DNA of 64,000 bases from Ciona savignyi (GCA_000149265.1 CH002492.1:1-64000), one strand, 5' to 3'. Shown: positions 13,701 through 25,120, counted from the first letter of the stretch. Numbers and translations are program-made. The notes: generated from the letters alone by a model not told the origin.

Positions 13701-15147
13701 TTGTTTAAAGTTGCTGGATGTGAGTCTAGGATTTTAATTTTTATTAAAAGATAAAATATATTTATAGGCACTGAAAAAGCATCGTTGATGCTCAATTAAG
13801 ACATTTATGTATGTTAATATTATATAATACCACTGTTTATCTTTGTAAGTGAGATAATGTATGTTTCGTATATTGTAAATTCACTTTAAATGGTTCAATT
13901 ACTGTAGCCATCGCAGTGTGGTATATATTGGAGACATTTCTACCGTTTTTGTTTAACCTGTTCAATCCACTGAATTTAAGCAACTTTTTCTAAGTGCCTT
14001 TCTTTAGAACATAACTGACATGATGCTATCTGATTTGATGAATTTCCTACCTAATACTGTACAAACTATTCAATATTAAATATCAAGTTTTGAATACGCA
14101 GTCCTACAACCTGACTAGTCGGTGCTTACGACTAGCAGTCAAGGAAATAAGTATGGATTTTTATAAGTAACAGTCACTATGCATAAATGCAAATTTTCCC
14201 ACCTGCCATGATACAAATGATACACCTATTAATCCAATCAGTCTTTAATATAAGATTGGAAATTTTCTAAAATTAACAATTTAACCAATGTCTCCCCATA
14301 TTGGTTAGAATGATTTTATGCTGAGGCATTATGACAGTGGACCTTGTAGAAACTTGCTTGGACACAGCAGAGCACAAGTTTTTCGCCACAGAATTGGGGT
14401 TTGTTATGATGGTTAGGAATATTTATGTTAACTAATTTCATTTCGTGTTTAAATAGGTTATTGGACTGTTCACAGCACTTTCATTATTGCTCCTTGTTGC
14501 TTCTCCTGTTCTTGTACTTGCTGCGCCAGTTATACTATGCTGCAAATGTAAAGAGTGTTGTCAACAGGTAGAGTTACACTAATTTGTAGTACTGTTCAAA
14601 TTTGCATAGCAATCTTAACTGAACTGGTTCCATTGGCATATTGGCTACTGAACTGTGCGGTTACGCAAAGCATATATTTGATATTGAGTGGATTCGTGTG
14701 GATTGGTTAAACTATAACTAGTACTAGAGCACCATTGTTGTTACAACTACATTGTTTCAAAAGTGGAAAGGGAGGAAAAATGGGAGGTGATGGGTTGAGA
14801 AAAAAAGTTAAAGTCTGTTATGTATATATTCTGTATAATTCACTCACAAATTAGCTCATTTACCTCACTCATCTATAATAGATGAGGTAACAACCATATT
14901 CATACAAGCAACACTTTTCTATCAGGTAATCAATCAAGCACAGCAACACAGAGGATCTGTAGATGTTCAATTACGATCCGATAAAGTTTTAACAGAAAAT
15001 GTTTTAGCGAGCAATCACGATGTTGAGCTAGATGATGTCCTTGTATGCGAGTCATCCGGAACTTTTCCAAGCGTTTCTAATGAAAACGCGGGCAACTTAA
15101 CAGATGAAACTTCTGATATGAAGAAAGTATTAGAGACCACAACTTAA
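10728..15147 (+). CDS. RNF144: RNF144-like RBR E3 ubiquitin ligase
   Basis: Eleven exons with consistent phase give 428 aa: 10728-10953, 11585-11679, 12608-12712, 12802-12862, 12928-13049, 13228-13263, 13320-13396, 13578-13719, 14309-14398, 14457-14567, 14926-15147. RING1 starts at C81 (SCKLCLDD...CECGFC), the IBR includes [13 protein letters not shown], and RING2 reads [17 protein letters not shown]...CWYC. Cys267 in GCAQM matches the thioester-forming cysteine of RBR ligases. A hydrophobic tail helix starts at 319 ([19 protein letters not shown]) and ends in CCKCKECC, as in RNF144A/B, which are tail-region membrane-anchored. These ligases take ubiquitin from an E2 on RING1 and pass it through the RING2 cysteine to substrate. 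Odd: about 75 extra N-terminal residues and about 74 C-terminal residues beyond the usual family length of about 300. The start is the only ATG in exon 1 preceded by an acceptor-like TTGTTAG, so the true N-terminus is less sure than the domain core. A versus B was not resolved. Confidence 0.9.
11088..11388 (+). mobile_element. tRNA-derived SINE in RNF144 intron 1
   Basis: Diverged plus-strand copy: head CGACCGATTGGCCTGGTGG, body CACTAGTTAGTCAGTTG and CATACACAACACACTGC, tail ATAAACATGAATATTCTATCC. It sits between exons 1 and 2 without touching splice sites. Confidence 0.75.
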
Positions 15148-15152
15148 ATAAA
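15147..15152 (+). terminator. AATAAA polyadenylation signal overlapping RNF144 stop
   Basis: AATAAA begins on the last base of the TAA stop codon. If used, the 3' UTR would be very short. Other AT-rich hexamer-like sites follow within 150 bp. Confidence 0.45.
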
Positions 15153-15743
15153 AATATTGCAAATCACATGCTGTATGTTGCATATTTGATTTGTTATACA
15201 AACTTATACATTTTAAAATTTTCTTTTAATACTTCGTCTTTACAGCCAGATGCACTTAAAATACGTTCTGATTAACTTTAAAGTACTGTTTTTCATAAAC
15301 TGTACATTTATCTTGTTCGATGTATAGTTTTTGATTCTAAATTTACCCTGCCCCTCTTTCTTGGTTGTGAAGGTAATTATTAAAAAAATGTATCTGCTTT
15401 GGTTCTAAAACTTTGGATAATGTGGTTTCATGACAACTTAACTCTCTTAACTAACTACACTTTAATTCTTACTGAGATGTTAAGTTCCCGTAAAAGAGAT
15501 TCAACAGTCTGACCAACTAAGAACAGGATATTCATATTTATGGTATTCTGGATTTTTAACTCTTGAATGGGAAAACGCAACATGGGGAATCAAACTTACA
15601 ATTGTGAGATTACCGTGCTACCACTGTCTGGTATGCGGGGCTGTTGCACTGTTTGGTATATAATGTATTTGTGTACAAGGTCGGATACCGGACGGGTGGT
15701 CGTCCGGCTTACGTCCTAGGATTTGGCTTTGTAATGTAAATTC

Positions 15744-15903
15744 CGACCGGTTAGTCTGGTGGTTTAGTGCCACACTTTCATACCGTAAGGTTGTAGGTAC
15801 GAAACTGGTTGCTAGCTCGTCGGTTATGTCTTTGGGCAAGGCACTTTGTGGACATTGCCTAAAACCAGCGGATTAATGGATTCTACCAAATTAAAGGAAC
15901 ATT
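15744..15903 (+). mobile_element. tRNA-derived SINE, 3' truncated
   Basis: Head CGACCGGTTAGTCTGGTGG, then CTTTGGGCAAGGCAC and AACCAGCGGATTAATGG, stopping after AAATTAAAGGAAC. The 3' half is missing. Confidence 0.75.
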
Positions 15904-16585
15904 CAGAAAACTAAGATCATCTTTAGTATACTTTTGTCCCCGTAACATGCTAGTAATCTGATGACGTTTATGATACAATGGTTGTTTGACTGGCAAGTCG
16001 ATGGTAATCATCTTTAACTTAAAATATAACAGTACTGAAATCATCGCTGACAATTAAATTTACATAAAACTAGTTCGAAAACTTCAAATCCACACATGTA
16101 ACACGATTAATTTAAAAAAACATGAAACGGTGCAGTACAAGCACCCTATAGCATAAAATGGCTCGCACTTATATTCTTTCTGCTATCGTGCCAATAACTA
16201 GTTGATTGTGTCCGTGGGCAATACACTTTAAGTACATACGGAAATTACTCATTCTAGAAACTATCAGTTTGTAATGGTCTGTTCTTAAAATGTCATCTTT
16301 AAACTATCTGGCTTTTGTTTAAACTTTTTAACACCTTTATGTACATGCACAGAAAAAGCTTAACAACGTTTTTCTATTACTAATTATGAAGTTAAATAGC
16401 TCCCTAGGGCGTAGCTAGTAGCTACTATTCATACTATTCACATGTGAAAACAAATACAGGATGTAATTACATGAACTAAGAAATCAAGATTGTATTGTGA
16501 ATACATTATATATATATATACACATACATCAAATCAACTTTTCTGTTTTAAGTAGGGTATAATACTATTTGTAAACAGCATTACA
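15904..16585. other. Intergenic between RNF144 and PSMD12
   Basis: Convergent 3' flank of RNF144 and PSMD12. A short (TA)n run lies near 16507-16520. No further gene or clear polyadenylation signal for PSMD12 was seen. Confidence 0.4.
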
Positions 16586-17944
16586 TCAGTTCAACGAATG
16601 CATCATTTCTTCTTTGGCAATGAGATGAGTTGCCTTATTAACCATGCTCATGAGCTTGTTGACTGAAAGGGACCACTCATTTAAAACATCGCTGGGATCT
16701 CTAGATCGGGCAAATGTAACCACTCCTGCCAAACGATCAATCTTTGCATAAACGGTTTTATTGACAACCAATTTTGCAAGATATTCTTCAGCTTCTTCCA
16801 CCGACAAATTAAGCAGACTTGACATACGCTTGGATGTGATGCGAGTGTAATATTTTGCCATTATACGAATATTATGTTCAACAACACGGTTAGCAAAATC
16901 CTTCCAGCGCTTCTCTCCTTCTTCAGTGTGCAGAAACACATCCGTGCATGGGCTTCCACTTTCACCTTCTCGCAACTCACGTTCATACAAAGCCATGAAT
17001 TTTTCTAGCTGCATGAGTTCCTGGCAGACGAAACATTGCAACAGCTCCATGTACTTAGGAATTTCTTCCAATTTTTTTTCTCTTTTTATACACTCAAGCA
17101 TATCGGATTGTTCGTTATCATGTGGGGCTAGTATCACATATAGCACAACACTTTTCAGTGCTTGTTTCCATTTTATTTTGTCATCTTGTATCAAAGGGGT
17201 GTCGAATACAGCCTTAAAGTGCTTGCAAGTTGAGAGATAATTTCCATCAGCCAAATCCAGAATGATCATCATTTGATAAAACCTTAGCTTCAATTGCTGA
17301 ATTTCTTCATCAGGATTTTCAAAGAATCGAATGCTAATCTTTTTGCTTATTATCTGCACTCGAATAAAATCTTTTTTTGCAAGGCAAAGTCGCATTTGTT
17401 CAAGAATAAATTCGATTTTTTCCTTTCTTTCCATGCTTCCAAAAGTTTCAACTTGGAGTTCTTGAAGTATTGTAGCAGCTTCCCCAATTTCACCTTGGTT
17501 TTCTTTAATCTTGGCAAGTTTCATAGTCAATCTCGCTCTTTCATTTTCTACATAAATTTTACCTTCTGTTACTACTCTTAGAGTGTCAATGAGCTTTAGC
17601 TTAGTTTCCAAATCAGGTGTATTTTCAACATAAGTGTAACACTCCTGTATCATTTTGGCTACTGCTAGTTTAAGTTGGCTTCGTTTCTTAGTTAGAAGCA
17701 CAATTATATCATTAAGCATTTCCCATTTCTTTGCTTCAAAGCAGATTTTAACTGCACATACCATTACTTTTCCATTTGATACCATGTCACAAGCAACACG
17801 AGTTTGTTTTTCAAGTACATACAGTTTTTCCAGTGCTTCATCAATATTTCCATTTTGAGCGATATCCTTGCACTCCGGTATAACCTTCTCTACAGTTTCA
17901 CTGTAGTCAATTTCCATCTTTTCTAGTTTTCCATCTCCAGACAT
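16586..17944 (-). CDS. PSMD12: 26S proteasome non-ATPase subunit 12 (Rpn5)
   Basis: A single uninterrupted 452-aa frame, close to the roughly 456 aa usual for PSMD12. It begins [20 protein letters not shown] and is helical-repeat rich (residues about 20-300), followed by a C-terminal PCI domain (about 310-420; [20 protein letters not shown] with the winged-helix stretch [14 protein letters not shown]). Rpn5 is one of six PCI subunits of the lid of the 19S regulatory particle. It scaffolds the Rpn11 deubiquitinase module and contacts the 20S-proximal base. The family and length are seen; the role is known for the family. The ATG at 17942 is the first in frame and matches the conserved N-terminus. 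No intron interrupts the gene, which is unusual beside its neighbours. The reading frame is intact, so it is either an ancestral intron-poor gene or a functional retrocopy. Confidence 0.95.
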   Translation of the reverse strand: MSGDGKLEKMEIDYSETVEKVIPECKDIAQNGNIDEALEKLYVLEKQTRVACDMVSNGKVMVCAVKICFEAKKWEMLNDIIVLLTKKRSQLKLAVAKMIQECYTYVENTPDLETKLKLIDTLRVVTEGKIYVENERARLTMKLAKIKENQGEIGEAATILQELQVETFGSMERKEKIEFILEQMRLCLAKKDFIRVQIISKKISIRFFENPDEEIQQLKLRFYQMMIILDLADGNYLSTCKHFKAVFDTPLIQDDKIKWKQALKSVVLYVILAPHDNEQSDMLECIKREKKLEEIPKYMELLQCFVCQELMQLEKFMALYERELREGESGSPCTDVFLHTEEGEKRWKDFANRVVEHNIRIMAKYYTRITSKRMSSLLNLSVEEAEEYLAKLVVNKTVYAKIDRLAGVVTFARSRDPSDVLNEWSLSVNKLMSMVNKATHLIAKEEMMHSLN

Positions 17945-18289
17945 CTTGTATTAATTTTGAAGTCTTAGCAAGCCACAAGTAGAAAACCTTTTGTTAACAA
18001 AAATGCACAATGAAACAGCTTTTAAGCCACAGTCAGATCAGTAAATATTTCGAACACAAAAACTTAATATGCCATACATTGATATGTTAAGTGTAAATGC
18101 GAATTTCCAGATCGTACCCATGAGTATTTAATCGATTTGATAAAAAGAGTACAATGATGTTTGGAAGTTTGGGGTTGAAGTTAAACTATTTTTAAAATTG
18201 AAACTAATTAATTCCGTAATAGTTAAGTTTGATTAAATCGACAAAAAATGCGGTAGGCCTACCAGTTCCAAGCCTTCATGGCGTCGAAA

Positions 18290-18395
18290 CTTGGTCTGGT
18301 CAAGTACGTCGTCTTTAAGCAAATTCTCAGAAGGTTCGAATCTGTAGCTAGCTAGTCGGTAGTGTAAATGGCACTAGGTTTAACCAAAAAATATT
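18290..18395 (+). mobile_element. Degraded SINE fragment
   Basis: Keeps GGTTCGAATCTGTAGCTAGCTAGTCGG-like B-box and body sequence followed by GCACTAGGTTTAACC. The rest is lost. Confidence 0.4.
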
Positions 18396-18496
18396 TTTTT
18401 AAATTAAAATGTATTCGATTTAGAAGGTAACTCATAACTATATTTTTACTAAATTGACCCGTATTTATAGAGTAATCCGAGACGCACGATCTAGAC

Positions 18497-18810
18497 CAGT
18501 GGTTCTCAAACTTTTTAGAGTTGGGACCCACTATTAATTACCACAATTTATGGCGACCCACTTAACTTTATATATAATTGTTGTTGGTTTCTAGGTTACG
18601 CCATCGTTGCAAAGGAACACACCTCTGGAATTATGTATCGCAGGCACATATTTTACGCTCACGCGGACACAAGATTGTGTGATGTCACAATTGTGATAAT
18701 TTCCCCTTGATTTTTGTATAGGAAATAGCCAGTATAGTTAATCAGAGCTTTCTATAACTTGTCACGACCCACCAAGATTCCTTTCGCGACCCATAGTTTG
18801 AGAAACGCTG
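18497..18810. mobile_element. hAT-type MITE with 8-bp target duplication
   Basis: Inverted ends CAGTGGTTCTCAAAC and GTTTGAGAAACGCTG, typical of hAT elements, flanked by an exact 8-bp duplication ATCTAGAC at 18489-18496 and 18811-18818. No transposase frame; 314 bp. Confidence 0.88.
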
Positions 18811-19007
18811 ATCTAGACCGATTTTGCAGTGAGTGCTGTTATTTTTTTTGCCATATATTACAATATTTTACTAGGTTAAATCCTATATACCTAATTGCTC
18901 TTGTTTCTTGAATATTAGTGTAACATAACTAGAGTACCAATTTTCCCGATCCTATGAAAATTATAAGGCAGCAAAAATCTTTTTAGACGATCGATTTCGT
19001 CGTATTA

Positions 19008-19302
19008 TAGTATAAGATATTCATGTTAATCCCCTTTAATGGAAAAATCAAGGGGGTTAACACACGGCAATCGTCAGATCACCTCGCGCCCACCGTCGAG
19101 TTAACTGAGCTATTGCAGTGTGTAGTGTATGATTCACACTTTCCTTCAATTTGGTAGAACCCATTAACCCGCTGGGTTCAGGCAATGTCCGTTACGTGTT
19201 TTGCCAAAGGACACAACAAACTAGCTATGAGCTAACAGTTTCAAACCTTTAACCTTTCGGTTGAAAGGCGTCGCAGTAAACCACCATACTAACCTGTCGG
19301 AC
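19008..19302 (-). mobile_element. tRNA-derived SINE, full length
   Basis: Minus-strand copy from the GATATTCATG tail to the ACTAACCTGTCGG head, with AACCCATTAACCCGCTGGG in the body. Several substitutions in the A-box region suggest it is old. Confidence 0.8.
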
Positions 19303-19436
19303 AAATATATTTTTTATTTAGAATATATATATATACATTGAAAATTTGACGGCCGGAAAGAATACTGTTGTATATACTACGTGTAACTGAATAGATTTTT
19401 TAAATATTTGGTAAGATATTCATAAAGTAAGACCAA

Positions 19437-20900
19437 AGATCAGATCTTCGCTGATCTAGTATTTGATCCACTGTTTTGTTTCATAAACCTTGATCATATC
19501 CAAGATTCTTGTATCTCGGATCACTCTATCTGGTTCTGCTCATCCGAGATTTTTATCAGTTTCACAAACCAAGATCAGTGTGTGATCCTGGATCGTAAAT
19601 GCTTATAATTTATCCTAAACGATTGATCCTACAATTTTGGTGGATCACTTTATTTGATTGTCGCCAGAATTAACTACAATTACCTCTATTTCGGCACCAA
19701 TAATCAAAAATGACAAATTCTGCAATAAATTTAATTGATTTGGTGAAAAGACTTGATAACTTATTACTAGTTTCCAGATAAGCAGTAAGGGATTTTTAAA
19801 ATCCTTTAGAATACTATTCAAATTGCGAATTCAAAAAACGTTACCGGTTTTCAAAACCTACATTTGTGTTCGTCTTTAATACATTAAAAAAAAATTACAA
19901 GCAATCAGGGGGTTCATTATATTCCTCCTATTGTGCAGTAACTTGCTGCATTTCGATTTTATGCTACTGGACACTTTCAGATCAGCGATGGTGACCATTT
20001 TCACTATAGCCAAAGTAGGCCTAGTGTAGGCCTAAGCAGAATAATAAAAACAGATCTCAATTATAATAGCGAGAAATAATATATTATTTATTACATTTCC
20101 ACAATGAATTTGTCAGTTGATTGCAACAAAATACACATATGGTTATCCAGCCGGGGATCAGGCAGAAGTGTATAGAAACAGAAAAGGTTATTTTTCCTGA
20201 ATGTAGGCTACAGTGCATTTGCAATGCTGACATGCTAATTACAAATGTTGTTGCACAGTGGCCAGAATCGACTCATAATGAAGGATATTTAACAATATCG
20301 TTATTCGATTCACATTTTATTCTGGAATCGTTGATAATTTTCTTCTTGGTGATGGTGGCTATCCTTGTTTATCTTATCTTCTGACACCACTAAACAAAGC
20401 CTACCACCTTTAAAAAAATAGGTATATATAATAAAGATCAAATTAAAATAAGAGGAGTAATTTAAAGAACCTTTGACACATTAAAAAAAAGATTCCGATG
20501 CTTAAGCACCCCACTGCGGGTCCACCTGGATACCTCTTTGGCAGTAATAGTGGCATTCTGAAAGAAATTTTGTCGGTGGGGATGTACAAAGAGCACAAGT
20601 TATAAGAGATTATTTTGCCGGAAATTAGTTTGAAAAAGTATACAAGCAATTCCTTTTGCGTTTTACTATGGGATGTTGAATGATTACAACTGCATAAAAT
20701 AATAAAAAATACTTATTGTGTTAAAACAAATTTAAACACAGTTATCATTATATTTTTGTGAGGAAAATTTCTTAGTAAAGGATTTATTAGAGGTACATGG
20801 TATGTGTACGTACTTTTATTCGCATCAACCACGCAACACCATAGCGGTTTAAAACGACACGATAAAATTTGCCAGCACTTGTTCTTAAGTTTCAAGTCTC
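19437..20900 (+). mobile_element. Decayed PIF/Harbinger DNA transposon
   Basis: The region contains a broken Harbinger transposase (20170-20560). The left flank has repeated motifs such as CATAAACCTTGATC, CACAAACCAAGATCAG and GGATCACT, as expected of a transposon end. A short Met-started frame (MTNSAINLIDLVKRLDN) at about 19710 might be a relic of the accessory protein. The outer ends and the 3-bp target duplication were not located, so the limits are approximate. Confidence 0.5.
20170..20560 (+). pseudogene. Harbinger transposase relic
   Basis: Three pieces in shifted frames match the HARBI1-like transposase in order: LQCICNADMLITNVVAQWP with STHN (the family's CDADxxFTNVVAxxPGSxHD block), then LGDGGYPCLSYLLTPL (the GDSGYPLxxWLLTP block), then RTFDTLKKRFRCLSTPLRV with AVIVAF (the ERxFGxLKxRFRCLxxxLR block). 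Frameshifts and stops separate them, so it is inactive. These are DDE nuclease-fold transposases; I did not place all catalytic acids. Confidence 0.72.
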
Positions 20901-21431
20901 ACCACCTTGAAAGTTTCAACGAAAATATTTAATGTATGAACACTAAATATGAATGTGACAAAAATAATTATTTTTTTATTTATTGATAGTTTTTTATTAT
21001 GTATTTAGGGCTTTAACAACGATACTTTTTAAAAAAAGTGTTAAACATCGCGGTGCACGTATCGCGATAATCGCAATTATATTTCATTAGTAAATGGGGA
21101 ATTTCCAAAATCTGAAATAAATCTCCTTAACGGATTGAATTGCGTTTTTTGATGACAATAAAACTACAGTTAGTCTTTAAATAAGGCTTGTAAATAATAT
21201 TAACCTTATTTCTTATTATTGCAAACATAGCCTATAAACCGATGTGCAAAACGTAACCACGCTTTATAATAAGCCATATTTTTGCGTAAAAAACAAAAAG
21301 TTTGTCAGACGCGATAAGCGTTAATAGTGTAGGCTATTCGAAACGTTCCCAGTAAACTTCAATTATGCAAAACACCATTTACATTGATTGTTTAATTGTC
21401 AACGTAATATAAACAATCATCCACACGTTAA
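20901..21431. other. Intergenic, nothing recognised
   Basis: AT-rich. No exon, RNA or clear repeat. Confidence 0.4.
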
Positions 21432-22309
21432 TTATGGGTCCCATTTAAAAAAAATGGGACAAATATTGTTTTTGTCCGTTTTTTGTTATACGCTTGACAG
21501 CATGGCATGTCGCCTCGACATCTACCAGAAGGAGTAATGGAATTACAATGAACATTTGTCATTTGTTAGACAACATGGCTGTTTTGGAATTTAGCTTCAT
21601 TTTACTACACAATAGGTTTTAATTTTTGTTAGACAACCTGGTCTACATGTGCAGAAACCCAAATCTTGGGTGCTAAATTCAGGGAAATTCCCCTGAGACG
21701 TTAAAAACCAAATCAATATTTTTCTGATAAATTAAGTTTTTCCAATTTAAATTAGATTTAGTAAAAGGGTGGACCGTTAACCACTCTGTGCCAATTAAAA
21801 TAAAGAAAACATTTACTTAGGGTAATTCCCTTAAAAACGAAGATATGTTCCTGAATCATGATTGTGACAGGCATGCCACATCGCACTTACATCTTCAAGA
21901 AGGAGTCGTATAATCGGAATAAAACTTAAGAAAGTGTTAGATAACATGACCCACATATGTAAAAGCAGAAACTTATGTACTAAACTAATAGGGAATTCCC
22001 CGAAGCCATGAAAAAACTAAATCGGGCTGTTTTGGAAATTTAGCTTCATTTCACTACAGCGCTTGAAAAGAAGCTTTAATTTAAAACATTTGTGGTGAAA
22101 TGTTCGTAAATGTAACACAATTATTTTGTTTAACTACATGGTTTGATAACTATGAGACCCATCGTTTATGCTTGCAGAAACAAACTACATACTCCAGTTG
22201 GGTATCAAATACAAATTGTGGTTAGGCACCCTGTAGCGTGAATATATAGCATACAGAATGTGTTTTACAACTAGTGGTGATTAAACATTTGGTTGACACT
22301 CTCTAGTTG
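21432..22309 (+). repeat. Dispersed repeat, 878-bp short form
   Basis: Shares its start (TTATGGGTCCCATTT) and its end (GGTTGACACTCTCTAGTTG) with the 1,541-bp copy at 53739-55279. The difference, 663 bp, is close to two of the roughly 337-bp internal units found there. Internal marks include GACAGGCATGCCA, GGGAATTCCCC and GCTTGAACGGCTG-like phrases. No coding frame. Confidence 0.7.
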
Positions 22310-22495
22310 TTAAACTTTATATAACTTAGGTTATGCTATATGACACCATGGCTGTAATAAAGTGTATAATTCATCATATGTTTATAACATATTCACCCCA
22401 ATAAAATATATTAATAAGCGTAGGACTACGGTTTCTTGCGATCATTACATCCCAATGTCACGTGTTGCTGTGTGTGTTCGGGGGAAATATGCGTT

Positions 22496-22687
22496 TAGGA
22501 TAGGATAGGTTATCATGTTTATTCGTGAACGGGAAAACCAAGGGGGTTAGGTTAACCATAGTATACTAAACGAGTTTAGTATACTATGGTTCAACACACA
22601 GGCAATCATCAGATTACCTCGATTGTATTATTGTATTGTATTGGGGTTACTGGAGTTATTGCAGTGTGTTGTGTATGATTCACATAT
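22496..22687 (-). mobile_element. SINE interrupted by a perfect palindrome
   Basis: Tail-half of the SINE in minus orientation (AGGATAGGATAGGTTATCATG ... GCAGTGTGTTGTGTATGATTC). A roughly 44-bp insertion with 18-bp perfect inverted arms sits within the conserved GGGGGTTAACACAC stretch. A TTGTATTATTGTATTGTATTG-like run replaces the GCGCCCACCG segment. The head is missing. Confidence 0.65.
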
Positions 22688-22873
22688 ATCGTTTGCAGCC
22701 CTAATTGTCCAACGTAATTTTTTTTGCATTTTAATTAATATTTCGTTTTGAAAACAGCATTTAAAAATTTGTTTACTCAACGGTCTGCGTAAGTAAGAAC
22801 GGTAATTTATTTTTAAAATAATTCTCTTGTTGCTACTGTAAAACACTACCCACCGCCCCACACTAGTTGAAAA

Positions 22874-24958
22874 ATGAGTATAGATGAAGAATCAGACATA
22901 AAAAAAGAAATGTTTGTTATGGAAAAAACAGGAATGCATCGCTTTTATTGTGAGGTAATTTACCAAGATGGCAAAGGCAAAAACAGCATAGCCTTGTACT
23001 ATTTTTGGAATAACTGACTGGTGAACTAATGGTAAACAAATTCTTTGTTTACTGCAACCTTTTATTGGTTTAATATAATTAATATAAGGGATTAATTCAC
23101 GGTCAAGTTTACCAAGTGATAATGGGTAAGAGTGTTAGTTATCTGCTGGCCGGCGAACCGTTGTGGGATCAAAACCAGTCCATGGCCATATGGTTGTGTG
23201 CTTGGGCAAAGCATTTAGCCGACATTTACCTGAACCAGGTAAATTGGCTACGACAATAAAACTAAATAAATGTCTCTAGCTGATATAAAACACTGCTATT
23301 ACATCCAGTTTATCAATGCGATGATTACCTAAAAAACGAAAAGAAGGGAAAGAGGGAATCTGTAAACTAAAATAAAGATTAGGGCATTACAGTGTTAGAG
23401 AAGGGTTACAATTGGTTTACATAGTTTTTATGAGAACGTTCCCCTCTTTCCCTTTTTTCTTCTTTTAGTGTTACCCATGATTACCTATGCAATAATACCC
23501 CTTATTTTTGCTTGGTAATCTGATTATTTTCTGTATGATGAACTCTTCGATGTTTTCCCGTGCTTAAAGATAAACAGGACTATCTTCCTGTCCTAACCAA
23601 AGTGATATATTGTCATTAAGATAAAAACCAAAACAATATTTTTTTCTAAAAAATTAGCTTTTTGGGGAATAGCGCTTGAACGGCTGCTCTAAATTGATCA
23701 GATTTGGTAAAATGTTGGACCGTTAACCACTCTGTGCCAACTAAAATAAAGAAAACATTTAATAAGGGCAATTCCCTTAAAAACGAAGATATGTTCCTGA
23801 ATCATGATTGTGACAGACATGCCATATCAGACCCATTGGTGTTAAAGTTTTACAAAAAGATTAAAAACCACTAATTTAAAATTAGAAATAATTACATGTT
23901 AAATTCTTTCAACCCATTCCGTACTATATGTATAACCTATGTTTTTTGTTTTACAGATTTGTGAAGTTGCATGCTCAAGTCAGTTAACACTAAATGGACA
24001 TTATGCTGGAAAAAAGCATCAACGGGTATTTATTTAATTGTTTTAATCATATTGCCGTAGAAATGATGTAAATTACCAGAGATATGAATCCAAAATTGCC
24101 ATTTAAAATATGGTGGTAGGGCCAAAAATCAGAGCAAGTAAAGCGAATAATACTCGTGTGACATTGTACATGATTTGTTAATTTTTTTTCAGGTATTACG
24201 TAAAAATGTGGTAACGGGTAAGGGTAAGTTAAATTATCTTTTATCTATTTCCGTAACTTGTTTGCGCTTTTAAAAGAATTCTAGAATACTTATTTAATGT
24301 TATGTCATTTTTTGTGTTTCCATGTTATGCCAGTTGTCTTATTTCCTTTTTAAATCAACTTAATAAAAGGTGTCATCCATAGCAGTGTGTAGATGTATTC
24401 CACAGATGCAACTTTTACACGTAGTGCTATATGATAATAAACACATTAACAAAAGGCGGCCGCCACATTAAGCCTTAAAATGTGGGATAGTATGGCAACC
24501 TCATCTAACATTCTGCTGTCTACCATTTAAATTAATCTAATTTTTGTGACATAATTTATACTTTTTAGGTTTATTTACTATCTGGAGATTTTTAGTTTTT
24601 ATAGTTAGAAGGAGCTGTTAATTTATTTATTTGCTCTTGTATTTCAGAAATTTCTAAACAGAGCCTTCTGCAAGAAAAAACTAATAAAAAAGATGAGTCT
24701 GTAGCACAAAAAAATTTTCTTGATATTGCCACAAACGGAGCCAGTAATTGGTAAAATATAAACCACTATTTTTAAGTACCGGTATTTATCTTAATGTTGC
24801 TTTACCATATCTCATCAGGTTTGGAATATATTGTTGAGTATCGCAAAATGAATAGTAAAGTAGTTCCAAAGTATCAATGCGAGTTGTGTTGTATTCAATG
24901 TGATACCCTCACCATATACTCTCATGTATGCAGCAACAAACACCGCCTTAAATACCTG
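22874..24958 (+). CDS. U1/matrin-type zinc-finger protein, 5' part
   Basis: Exons 22874-22954, 23957-24025, 24193-24223, then 24648-24750 and 24819-24958, the last two inside the duplicated 592-bp segment. Exons 1-2 join to make the first finger, FYCEICEVACSSQLTLNGHY with AGKKHQR, a Cx2C...Hx5H matrin/U1-type finger. The second finger is YQCELCCIQCDTLTIYSHV with CSNKHRLKYL. Such fingers typically bind double-stranded or structured RNA; the function here is unknown. Exon 24648-24750 has one extra C relative to its copy at 37216-37317, which breaks the frame; the copy restores it. I infer that the real transcript continues at 37216 and that this contig end carries an error or allele. No orthologue is recognised by name. 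Confidence 0.7.
23143..23260 (+). mobile_element. Degraded SINE head in intron 1
   Basis: GCTGGCCGGCGAACCGTTG, TGTGCTTGGGCAAAGCA and ACCTGAACCAGG are recognisable; the 3' half is gone. Confidence 0.5.
23622..23830 (+). repeat. Fragment of the 337-bp-unit repeat
   Basis: About 210 bp matching the internal unit: ATAGCGCTTGAACGGCTGCT, TGGACCGTTAACCACTCTG, GTGACAGACATGCCATATC. It is in the same orientation as the copy 1.3 kb upstream. Confidence 0.65.
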
Positions 24959-25020
24959 GTAATAATTGCACCATAATTGTATGAACATGGTGATCATTAA
25001 CTACAGAAAAAATATTTTTC
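24429..25020 (+). repeat. 592-bp direct duplication, copy 1, ends at gap
   Basis: Identical to 36997-37587 as far as I can read, except one extra C in copy 1 (GATATTGCCACAAACGG against GATATTGCACAAACGG). It contains zinc-finger exons 4-5 and the start of exon 6. The match begins abruptly at ATATGATAATAAAC and stops exactly at the first N. Confidence 0.95.
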
Positions 25021-25120
25021 NNNNNNNNNNNNNNNNNNNNNNNNNNNNNNNNNNNNNNNNNNNNNNNNNNNNNNNNNNNNNNNNNNNNNNNNNNNNNNNN
25101 NNNNNNNNNNNNNNNNNNNN
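25021..25120. other. Assembly gap of 100 N
   Basis: Exactly 100 N, a conventional placeholder for unknown distance. It truncates the Ikaros-like gene's C-terminal exon on the right and zinc-finger exon 6 on the left. Confidence 0.98.

Noticed and set aside
17294..17858. Plus-strand ORFs of 67-104 aa across PSMD12
   Set aside because: Shadows of the 452-aa minus-strand PSMD12 frame.
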